Shown here piece after piece: positions 8,066 through 15,033 of a stretch of DNA of 27,815 nt. The translations under genes and the position numbers were made by a program. The notes beneath the pieces were generated by a model, which did not search any database, had not been told where the DNA came from, and saw only the letters and a list, made by a program, of their open reading frames with translations. The DNA is from Limosilactobacillus antri DSM 16041 (lineage in GTDB: Bacteria; Bacillota; Bacilli; Lactobacillales; Lactobacillaceae). Position 1 is the first letter of the stretch. Each line of letters begins with the position of its first letter. The DNA is taken from contig NZ_GG700733.1 of assembly GCF_000160835.1 (NCBI RefSeq), positions 553,964 to 581,778 on the forward strand. Direction: 5' to 3'.

Positions 8066-8506
8066 ATGGTGGATACAAAGGCAATTAAAGACCTGATTAA
8101 ACTCTTGAAGGATAACGGCCTGACGGAAATCGAATATTCTGATAAAAGTACACACATTAAACTGAAGCGGGAAAAGGCGCCGGTCGTTGCCAGCCCGCAG
8201 GCAGCACCTGCCGGGGCAGGAGATGACCACGCGCAGCAGCTGAAAATGGCTGCAAAGAACGCTGCTACCAGTAATAATACAATCAATGCCCCGAGCGTGG
8301 GGGTCTTCTATACGGCTAAGTCACCCCAGGAACCACCATTCGTCAAGGTTGGTGACCGGGTTAAGAAGGGGGACGTTGTCGGTGTGATTGAGGTCATGAA
8401 GACCTTTGTCAACGTGGTAGCGGATCGTGACGGCGTGGTTGAAAAGGTCCTGGTTAATAATGAAGAAGGGGTAGAGTATGGACAACCACTTATTCAAATC
8501 AAGTAG
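8066..8506 (+). CDS. accB: Biotin carboxyl carrier protein of the pxp operon
   Basis: A 146-residue AccB-like protein. Residues 1-35 form the usual helical and strand segment, followed by an A/P-rich linker (about 38-75) and a C-terminal biotinyl domain starting near APSVGVFY. The biotin lysine is Lys112 in EVMKTF; most family members have EAMKM or EAMKL, so both flanks are altered though Met-Lys is kept. The ribosome site AAGGAGTGAG decides the start. The last 29 bases overlap accC, so translation is coupled. No carboxyltransferase genes (accA/accD) are present here, so this is more likely a dedicated carrier for the Pxp proteins than the fatty-acid-synthesis carrier. Confidence 0.9.
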   Translation: MVDTKAIKDLIKLLKDNGLTEIEYSDKSTHIKLKREKAPVVASPQAAPAGAGDDHAQQLKMAAKNAATSNNTINAPSVGVFYTAKSPQEPPFVKVGDRVKKGDVVGVIEVMKTFVNVVADRDGVVEKVLVNNEEGVEYGQPLIQIK

Positions 8507-9854
8507 GTCGGTCAGTAAGTGGCCTTTTCATAAGGTCCTGGTTGCTAACCGGGGAGAGATTGCCGTCCGGATCATCCGGACCTGCCGCCTGCTCGGCATT
8601 AAAACGGTGGCGGTCTATTCGGCTGCTGATAAAACCGCCCTTCACGTTAAGCTGGCCGATGAAGCCGTTTGTATCGGTCCCGCCAGTGCTAGCAAGAGTT
8701 ACCTGAATATTTCTGCAATCATCGTGGCGGCAAAGATCACGGGTGCCGGGGCGATTCATCCGGGTTATGGCTTTCTATCCGAAAGTCCGGAGTTTGCGGC
8801 GGCGTGTGAAAAAAACGGCCTGAAGCTGATCGGCCCCAGCTCCCAGGTGATCGCCCTGCTTGGCGATAAGGAACAGGCCCGTCTGACAATGGCGGCGGCC
8901 GGTCTGCCGGTGGTCAAGGGGAGTACCCAGGTGATTACGAAGGTCGCCGATGCGCTTGACCAGGCTAGCCAGCTGGGCTACCCGGTGATGCTGAAGGCGA
9001 GTGCTGGTGGTGGCGGCAAGGGGATGCGAATCGTTCACTCGCCAGCGGAGATGAAGGCAAACTTCCCGGTTGCGCAGGAGGAGGCCATGGCATCCTTTAG
9101 CAGCAAGGAGATGTACTTAGAGCAATATCTGCCGAATCCTCGTCACATTGAGGTTCAGATCGTTGCCGACCGGTACGGTAACGTCACGGCGCTTGGCGAA
9201 CGGGACTGCACGATTCAGGCCCGTCACCAGAAGGTCATCGAGGAAGCACCCGCCGCGGTCTTGAGTGATGATGTGCGGGCAGAGATGCTGAAACGGACGG
9301 AGACGGCGGTTTCCCGTCTGCACTACGAAGGGGCGGGAACAATCGAATTCCTCTACAACCGTGACGGCAGCTTCTACTTTATGGAGATGAATACCCGGAT
9401 TCAGGTGGAGCACCCGATTACGGAACTGATCACCGGGACCGACCTGGTCGAGCTGCAGTTGCGGATTGCGGCAGGTGATGAACTAAGCAAGCACCACATC
9501 AAGACGCGGGGCTTTGCACTAGAATGCCGGGTCACGGCACTGACACCGGGCAAAATCACCGGCCTCCACCTGCCGAGTGGCCAGGGCGTCCGGGTTGATA
9601 CCGCCCTCTACCAGGGATACGTGGTGCCCGGCAACTATGATGGGATGATTGCTAAGATTATCGTTTACGGTGACCGGCGCCAGCAGGTTCTTCAACAGAT
9701 GCAGGCGCTGGTTGGTGAAACCGTGATTAAGGGAATTAAAACGAACCTGGAAATGCTGGCCCAGATCTTGCAGGAGCCTGATTTCCAGCGTCTAACAACC
9801 AACGTAAACTGGCTTGATAAGCTAGAAAAGAGGGGTCCAAATGCAAACAGTTGA
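8478..9854 (+). CDS. accC: Biotin carboxylase of the pxp operon
   Basis: A 458-residue ATP-grasp enzyme that carboxylates the biotin of its carrier using bicarbonate and ATP. KVLVANRGEIAVRI near the N terminus, AGGGGKGMRIVH around residue 176, the HIEVQI strand, GERDCTIQARHQK and EMNTRIQVEHPITE are all present. It is full length for AccC. The start is fixed by GAAGGGG ahead of ATG 8478; no later in-frame start precedes the KVLVANRGE motif, so the 29-base overlap with accB looks real and gives a 19-residue N-terminal extension. It overlaps pxpA by 14 bases. It resembles the N-terminal half of the pyruvate carboxylase upstream but is a separate gene. Confidence 0.95.
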   Translation: MDNHLFKSSRSVSKWPFHKVLVANRGEIAVRIIRTCRLLGIKTVAVYSAADKTALHVKLADEAVCIGPASASKSYLNISAIIVAAKITGAGAIHPGYGFLSESPEFAAACEKNGLKLIGPSSQVIALLGDKEQARLTMAAAGLPVVKGSTQVITKVADALDQASQLGYPVMLKASAGGGGKGMRIVHSPAEMKANFPVAQEEAMASFSSKEMYLEQYLPNPRHIEVQIVADRYGNVTALGERDCTIQARHQKVIEEAPAAVLSDDVRAEMLKRTETAVSRLHYEGAGTIEFLYNRDGSFYFMEMNTRIQVEHPITELITGTDLVELQLRIAAGDELSKHHIKTRGFALECRVTALTPGKITGLHLPSGQGVRVDTALYQGYVVPGNYDGMIAKIIVYGDRRQQVLQQMQALVGETVIKGIKTNLEMLAQILQEPDFQRLTTNVNWLDKLEKRGPNANS

Positions 9855-10590
9855 TTTAAACAGTGATTTAGGTGAAAGTTATGGCCGCTACAAGTTGGGA
9901 CGGGACGCTGAGGTAATCCCACTGATTTCTTCGGCAAACGTTGCCTGCGGCTACCATGCTGGAGATCCTGACGTCATCAGGCAGACGGTCGACATGGCCC
10001 AGGAAAATCAGGTGGCGGTGGGGGCTCACCCTAGCTACCCCGATCGATTAGGCTTTGGCCGCCGGCGGATGGACATGGCCCTGGATGACGTTACCAACAT
10101 GATTACCTACCAGATTGCGGCTGTAGCGGGCTTTACAAAGGATCACCGCTTGCACCATGTTAAGCCCCACGGGGCCATCTACAACGCGGCTGCCAAGGAC
10201 CGGGAACTTGCACTGGCAATTTGCCGGGGCATTCAGCGCTTTGATCCCCAGCTGCCGATTTACGGCTTATCAGGCAGCCAGCTAATTGTGGCGGCCAAGC
10301 AGGTTGATTTGCCCTACTGTTCGGAAGCATTTGCCGACCGGGCCTACCAGGCGGACGGAACCCTGGTTCCCCGCTCACAGGACGGGGCGGTTCTGACCGA
10401 CCCCGCGCAGGTCGCACAGCGGGCGGTGAAGATGATCCAAGACCAGGCAGTCACGGCGATTACTGGCGAACGGGTTCCACTGCGGGTGGACTCCCTTTGC
10501 GTACACGGGGATAACGCGGCGGCCCTTAGGATTGTCAAGGCGCTGCGGAAGGCGCTAGCCGACGCTAATATCAAGGTTCAAGCGTTTTAG
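9841..10590 (+). CDS. pxpA: 5-oxoprolinase subunit PxpA (LamB/YcsF family)
   Basis: A 249-residue protein of the LamB/YcsF family, the third subunit of PxpABC 5-oxoprolinase. It has the family signature VDLNSDLGESYGRY at the N terminus, then SANVACGYHAGDP, GAHPSYPDRLGFGRR and HVKPHGAIYN, which supply the conserved Asp and His residues of the fold. The length is typical. The start lies inside the end of accC, behind AGGGG. The transporter gene follows after 27 bases with its own strong ribosome site, so the six genes 6323-11847 read as one operon. Confidence 0.95.
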   Translation: MQTVDLNSDLGESYGRYKLGRDAEVIPLISSANVACGYHAGDPDVIRQTVDMAQENQVAVGAHPSYPDRLGFGRRRMDMALDDVTNMITYQIAAVAGFTKDHRLHHVKPHGAIYNAAAKDRELALAICRGIQRFDPQLPIYGLSGSQLIVAAKQVDLPYCSEAFADRAYQADGTLVPRSQDGAVLTDPAQVAQRAVKMIQDQAVTAITGERVPLRVDSLCVHGDNAAALRIVKALRKALADANIKVQAF

Positions 10591-10617
10591 GCATGAGATT
10601 GAGAGAGGGGGAAGACA

Positions 10618-11847
10618 ATGAAAAAAGAGCAGCAGAATGCAGGACTTCCAAAGTCGCGCCGCAATAAGCTGCACGCGGCGGCCATCGGGGGTGCCTTCCT
10701 GATGGCGATGTCGGCGGTCGGCCCGGGCTTTTTAACCCAGACGGCCACTTTTACCAGTCAGATGGGTGCTAACTTTGGCTTTGCCATTTTAGTCTGTATC
10801 CTGGTTGATATTATTGTGCAGCTAAACATTTGGCGGATTATCGTGGTGGCCGGTAAGCGGGCCCAGGTAATCGCCAATGAGGTTTTCCCGGGTCTAGGCT
10901 ACCTCCTATCGGCGTTGGTGGCGATTGGTGGCTTATTCTTTAACATCGGCAATATCGGTGGTGCTGGCTTGGGCTTGAACGTACTTTTTGGAATTTCGCC
11001 ACAGAACGGGGCGATTATTGTGGCAGCTTTTGCCATTATTGTCCTAATCATCAAGAATGCGTTGACGGCGGTGGACCGAACCGTGCAGGTGCTGGCGGTC
11101 ATTAAGATTGCAATTCTGCTTTATATCCTGTGGGTCATGAAGGTTCCCTACGCTACCGCCGTTCAGCATTCCTTTGTTCCGACCAAGGTTGACTTCTATT
11201 CGATTGTGACGATTGTTGGTGGTACGGTTGGTGGCTATATTTCCTTTGCGGGTGGTCACCGGCTGCTCGAGGGCGGTGCCCGTGGTCAGCAGGACATCAA
11301 GTATGTCAATGAAGGGGCCTTAACCGGGATCGGCCTGGCTTCCGTTATTCGGATCATGCTGTTTTTGGCGGGCCTGGCGGTCATTGTTGCCGGCTATAAG
11401 CTGGACCCCGCTAACCCGGCAGCTTCTATTTTTAAGGTGGCGGCTGGCGATTTCGGTTACAAGTTCTTTGGCCTCCTTCTCTTGGCGTCAGGTCTTTCGT
11501 CGATTCTCGGCTCGACCTTTACTTCCGTTTCGTTTTTGGACTACGCCATCAGTGCTAAGGAAGATACCCATTTTGAGAAGTACCGGCGGATGCTGATTAT
11601 GGCCTTCATTGTTTTCTCGACTGCGATCTTTTACTTCATCGGTCAGCCAGCAAAGGTTCTGGTGGTTGTCGGGACGCTGAATGGCTTTATCCTGCCGATT
11701 GCCTTGGCAATGCTGCTCTTGGCGGCCCGGCGCAAGGACATTATCGGGACGACTTACCGGCACCCCCGCTGGCTAAGCATTACCGGCTGGCTGGTAGTCC
11801 TCTTTATGGCCTTTGCCAGTGTCGAAGCCGCAATCAAGCTCTTCTAG
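10618..11847 (+). CDS. NRAMP-like transporter (YcsG type), probable 5-oxoproline uptake
   Basis: A 409-residue integral membrane protein with about eleven hydrophobic segments, related to NRAMP carriers and to YcsG, which neighbours ycsF in Bacillus. The first helix carries GPGF as in NRAMPs, but the metal-binding DPGN that follows in true NRAMPs appears to be replaced by TSQM. The helix-6 MPH motif appears to be GGH. The canonical metal ligands therefore seem absent, and metal transport is unlikely. Its place at the end of the pxp operon suggests uptake of 5-oxoproline or a related compound; that is inference. The ribosome site is AGAGGGGG, 27 bases after pxpA. Confidence 0.85.
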   Translation: MKKEQQNAGLPKSRRNKLHAAAIGGAFLMAMSAVGPGFLTQTATFTSQMGANFGFAILVCILVDIIVQLNIWRIIVVAGKRAQVIANEVFPGLGYLLSALVAIGGLFFNIGNIGGAGLGLNVLFGISPQNGAIIVAAFAIIVLIIKNALTAVDRTVQVLAVIKIAILLYILWVMKVPYATAVQHSFVPTKVDFYSIVTIVGGTVGGYISFAGGHRLLEGGARGQQDIKYVNEGALTGIGLASVIRIMLFLAGLAVIVAGYKLDPANPAASIFKVAAGDFGYKFFGLLLLASGLSSILGSTFTSVSFLDYAISAKEDTHFEKYRRMLIMAFIVFSTAIFYFIGQPAKVLVVVGTLNGFILPIALAMLLLAARRKDIIGTTYRHPRWLSITGWLVVLFMAFASVEAAIKLF

Positions 11848-11886
11848 GAGATCTGCGCCTAATTAATTTAGCCAGCCCTTTAGAAG

Positions 11887-11914
11887 ATTATCTAAACTGG
11901 TTTTGGTAGATAAT
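11887..11914. repeat. Perfect 8-bp inverted repeat after the transporter gene
   Basis: ATTATCTA at 11887-11894 and TAGATAAT at 11907-11914 around a 12-base loop. There is no T-run, so it is not a clear terminator. Confidence 0.5.
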
Positions 11915-11922
11915 AGCAAGGG

Positions 11923-11965
11923 GCCTGTGACAAAATTCTGTTTTGCCGCAGGCTCTCGTTTTAGT
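11923..11965 (+). terminator. Terminator of the pxp-acc operon
   Basis: GCCTGTG-CAAAA pairs with TTTTG-CGCAGGC (one mismatch and one G-U pair) around TTCTG, followed by TCTCGTTTTA. This is a moderate intrinsic terminator. Confidence 0.65.
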
Positions 11966-11988
11966 TCCGAATAATTTAAAGATATCAC

Positions 11989-12097
11989 GTGACCCAACCC
12001 AGGGACTTAGAGTCTAGCTACGGACAATCACCGACCCGTGCCGTGTCAATGATTGTCCTAGGCTAGCCTTACAGTCCCTAACCGTGGGTTGTGTCAC
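11989..12097. repeat. 109-bp imperfect palindrome between convergent genes
   Basis: Five pairs of complementary blocks are nested in order: GTGAC/GTCAC at the ends (11989-11993, 12093-12097), CAACCCA/TGGGTTG (11995-12001, 12085-12091), AGGGACT/AGTCCCT (12001-12007, 12073-12079), CTAGC/GCTAG (12014-12018, 12062-12066) and GGACAATCA/TGATTGTCC (12022-12030, 12050-12058). The 19-base tip is unpaired. It lies between the ends of the transporter (+) and kinase (-) genes. It may be a bidirectional terminator, a small RNA or a MITE-like element. Confidence 0.7.
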
Positions 12098-12119
12098 AGC
12101 TCCTTTATTCCTTTTAATA

Positions 12120-13472
12120 CTACTTTTTCGGCAGGACAATCTTTTGCTCCAGCCAGTGCTGGTTGCTGCTCCGGTCGTTGACGGCGTTCGGGTAGTGACC
12201 GAGGATAATTTTGAGGTTTCGCAGGCCCAGGTGGTGATTGTTGCCGATGCTGATCGAATGCTCCAGCTCGGCTAACTTGTTGAGGTCGACCTGGGCCTCC
12301 TTAGTCGAGTTGCCGACAATAATAAACTGGGCGTTCTCATTTTCAAAGAGGCTCAGGCTCACCTTCTTTTGCTTTGATACTTGTGCAGCATTGATGGCGT
12401 TATCAAGGAGGATTGCGGTGATCCGGATGGCATCGAGCGGCTGGAGGGTCGTCGTCAGTTCAAGCGGACGGACGACTTCTAAGCGGGGATGCAGGCCATC
12501 TTTAATGGCATCGCTCAGCTTTTGATAAACAATTGATTTAACTCCCAGGTCAGTGATGTTTTGCAGGGCCTCGAAGACGCTAGTCGGCATATCGACAATT
12601 CTGCTAGAGGACTGGGTCAGCTCTTGAATTGCTTGCTTAGCATAAGCAATGTGGTTGTCACTCAGCGCACTGGAAAGGCTGATAAGAATGTTTTGATAGT
12701 CGTGGCGAAAACGGCGCAGGTCATCATACATTACTTCCAGTTTATCGGTGTAGTTAGTAAGGCTGTCCAAATTGTGGCTGGCGAAAGTCGCCTGATCACG
12801 GTAATGGAGGTCGCTGCCAACATGGTTCATCACTAGGAGGGCGAGGATGAAGTAGGCGAGTGTAATCAACAGGGCAGCGGTGTTTCCGCCTAAATTATTG
12901 GCCGTCAGGAAATGTTGGACGAAGAAGAAAAAGAGACTCAGGGGGATAAAGAGGACGCTCAGACACCACTCGGCAACGGGGTGGCGGTTGTTAACCCGGC
13001 TAAAAAAGCGGTCGGCGAGTGGGCGAACGATTTTAATCACCAGGAGGGCGAAACCATAGATAAGTGGGATGAGGAAGGTGTGGGGGAGTGAACTAAACTG
13101 GGGGTATTTGACGAGGATGATTCGTGACAGTAGCAAACATACTACCGAGCTGAAGTAGTAAACTAACATACTGTAACCGAAATGGCTAACAATGGTTGCG
13201 AGGTGGTCACCAAACGGGTTCGCTAGGTAGTAAACTGCGACGATTGCCAGGCTGGCGGTGACCAAGTCATTAATGAAAAGACTCGGTGGCCAGAAGATGA
13301 AAGCTGCTCCCAAAACAACGTAGAAACCGATGGGGATAGTCCGGCGACTGATGTGCCGATAGCACCCCCAGAAAAGCCAGGGGTAGAAAAGGCATACTTT
13401 GACCAGAAATAAAATTAGGGAGGTCGGCGAGGCTACCCGTATAAATGGATTGTCAACAGCAAACAAGGTCAT
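12120..13472 (-). CDS. AgrC-like sensor histidine kinase (HPK10, GHKL ATPase)
   Basis: A 450-residue membrane sensor kinase. Residues 1 to about 220 form six or seven hydrophobic segments, as in peptide-sensing HPK10 kinases. A coiled segment leads to the phosphoacceptor box FRHDYQNIL with His257. The GHKL ATPase has N-box LLDNAINAA (355-363) and G-box HLGLRNL (414-420). GAGGTG precedes the start on the minus strand. The response regulator gene lies upstream in the same direction but 558 bases away, an unusually large gap holding a decayed gene. The ligand is probably a peptide, by family. No precursor gene was found beside it. Confidence 0.93.
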   Translation of the reverse strand: MTLFAVDNPFIRVASPTSLILFLVKVCLFYPWLFWGCYRHISRRTIPIGFYVVLGAAFIFWPPSLFINDLVTASLAIVAVYYLANPFGDHLATIVSHFGYSMLVYYFSSVVCLLLSRIILVKYPQFSSLPHTFLIPLIYGFALLVIKIVRPLADRFFSRVNNRHPVAEWCLSVLFIPLSLFFFFVQHFLTANNLGGNTAALLITLAYFILALLVMNHVGSDLHYRDQATFASHNLDSLTNYTDKLEVMYDDLRRFRHDYQNILISLSSALSDNHIAYAKQAIQELTQSSSRIVDMPTSVFEALQNITDLGVKSIVYQKLSDAIKDGLHPRLEVVRPLELTTTLQPLDAIRITAILLDNAINAAQVSKQKKVSLSLFENENAQFIIVGNSTKEAQVDLNKLAELEHSISIGNNHHLGLRNLKIILGHYPNAVNDRSSNQHWLEQKIVLPKK

Positions 13473-13509
13473 AAAATGAACACCTCAAGTAAAAGGATGG
13501 AGTAAACAG

Positions 13510-13950
13510 GTGAGCGTCATGGGTCCACATTGTGACAAGTTGAATCGACGAAATGCTATTAACTGGACTAGCTGTGGTCAGCAGGTCATGCAGCAGCTAG
13601 AACGACACCAGCGCCGGATCCTGCTGGGAGCCGATTCTTTGTCGTCATTTTTCGAGCACTGGTCGTGAAATAGAGCCAGCTTATTACGAACTTCAACACT
13701 GACGATAACGCCGTTTCGCGTTAAATTTTACGATCAGCAGCGCAAACTGATGATTAAGTATTCCCGTGGTGGGGATTTCAAACGGCATTATGAATATGTG
13801 AGTGGCACCATGCAGAGCTCTAACTAACTAAAGGGACGTACCGACATCGTTAGGTGTGCTAAGAAAAAGATGGCAGTGAATAACAAGCCCCAGCTGACGT
13901 TCGATTACGAAGGCCGCCGGGGCAGTTTTAATGATTATGATCGCTGTTGA
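13510..13950 (+). pseudogene. Decayed gene between kinase and regulator genes
   Basis: One reading frame runs about 146 codons from GTG 13510 (or ATG 13519), broken only by TGA at 13666-13668 and TAA at 13825-13827, and ends at TGA 13948-13950. The frame is kept across both stops, and the composition is protein-like (for example FRVKFYDQQRKLMIKYSRGG and KPQLTFDYEGRRG). GGATGGAG precedes the GTG as a ribosome site. No family is recognised. It lies opposite to the two-component genes that flank it. It may be a disrupted small gene, or chance openness; the stretch 13473-14030 holds no other candidate gene. Confidence 0.4.
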
Positions 13951-14030
13951 GGTGCCGGGCATCCTGAACTCAGGACTTTTTAAATAATTAAACTGATTGG
14001 TGAAAAGGGCATGACTTAATTAGTGCCGCT

Positions 14031-14792
14031 TTATGAATTGATAGAATAAAACTGATCGTTGAGCTCTCCTAGCTTGCTCAGGAGGGCTTTATTTTTTAAC
14101 TGCGATAGCGGCTGAGGATGCTGGGCACCGTTGAGGGTCACCAAGTGGTTGTGCGTGTCAATTTTGCTGACCTTGCTCAGGTTGACCAGGCAGTGCTTGT
14201 GTGTCCGAAAGAAAAGGGGTGAGCGGTCTAATAATTGGTTGAGGTTGGCATTGATGGTTGTGACCTGGTTATTAACGGTGTGCATCAGTGATTGGTGCGT
14301 GTTGGTCGGACTGGGTTCGAAGTAGACGATGTCGTCCAGGCTAACGCGAAGGAAACCGCTGGTGACTTTAAGGGTGATTGTTGGGGTTGAAAAGTGGGCT
14401 AGCTTGTTGGCGACATGGAGCAGGTCCTTAGTGAGCTTTTCTTTAATATTATCCTGATCCTTAGCAATGAAGTCGAGGGCCTCCGACTCGTAGTTATAGG
14501 TTGTTGGCAGGAGTTCATTGTGGATCGTGATAAAAATAATCGACGCGAACAGGTCGTTTTGGCGGATGTGCTGACTAACTTTCAGCCCGGCTAGGGTATC
14601 GCCGTTGATTTCCAGGTCAAGCAGGAAGAGGTTTTCAACACTCGGCGATGGCAGGCTGTTTAAGAAATCGGTGGTATTAGAAAAGAGGTTGATTTTGAAA
14701 GGCGCGAGTTTATGCGCAGCCTCAATCTCATGGAGTATTTTTTCCAAATGAACTTGTTGGGCCCATTGGTCTTCGAGAATGTAAACATTCAT
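14031..14792 (-). CDS. LytTR-type response regulator (AgrA/ComE family)
   Basis: A 253-residue regulator. The receiver domain has the acidic pair E7/D8 and the phosphoacceptor Asp59 in FLLDLEI. The C-terminal part (about 145-245) is a LytTR DNA-binding domain with FFRTHKHCLVNL. Such proteins bind pairs of roughly 9-base direct repeats spaced about two helical turns apart. The start follows GGGGGAAATAAGCC on the minus strand. It is divergent from the surface-protein gene at 15034, which has direct repeats 20 bases apart in its promoter. A 7-base-pair inverted repeat (14809-14826) lies 17 bases upstream of its start and could be an autoregulatory site. Confidence 0.93.
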   Translation of the reverse strand: MNVYILEDQWAQQVHLEKILHEIEAAHKLAPFKINLFSNTTDFLNSLPSPSVENLFLLDLEINGDTLAGLKVSQHIRQNDLFASIIFITIHNELLPTTYNYESEALDFIAKDQDNIKEKLTKDLLHVANKLAHFSTPTITLKVTSGFLRVSLDDIVYFEPSPTNTHQSLMHTVNNQVTTINANLNQLLDRSPLFFRTHKHCLVNLSKVSKIDTHNHLVTLNGAQHPQPLSQLKNKALLSKLGELNDQFYSINS

Positions 14793-14808
14793 GGCTTATT
14801 TCCCCCAA

Positions 14809-14826
14809 TTAGTATTCATATACTAA
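14809..14826. repeat. Inverted repeat upstream of the response regulator
   Basis: TTAGTAT and ATACTAA flank a four-base loop (TCAT). It lies in the untranslated leader or promoter region of the minus-strand regulator gene. Confidence 0.5.
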
Positions 14827-14894
14827 ATAATAGGGAAAGCCGGGGCTAAAAAATAGGGACGTTTCGGCCCCAGAATAAACTTCTGGCAGTTAAC

Positions 14895-14994
14895 TGAAAT
14901 TTTCAGCACATTCTTCCTGACGGCGATTGCACAGAATGAAATAATCTGCATATTCGTGAAATTTGCCCAATTATCGCCAGTCGTTTCTTATAAT
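14895..14994 (+). promoter_or_regulatory. Regulated promoter of the first GWHA surface protein
   Basis: TATAAT at 14989-14994 has no good -35 box at 17 bases. Instead TGAAAT occurs at 14937 and 14957, 20 bases apart, with a further copy at 14895. The second full motif, TGAAATTTGCCCA, starts 32 bases before the -10. The palindrome CAGTTAACTG (14887-14896) overlaps the first copy. The arrangement recurs at 21098-21155 and suggests activation by a response regulator. Confidence 0.6.
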
Positions 14995-15033
14995 TTTGAG
15001 TGTGTAAAAAACGGATTGGGGGAGGAAAATAGG

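Noticed and set aside
14956..15033. Upstream extension of the surface protein to ATG 14956 or other early starts
   Set aside because: The -10 box lies at 14989, inside that stretch, and the strong GGGGGAGG directs ATG 15034, which begins a signal peptide.
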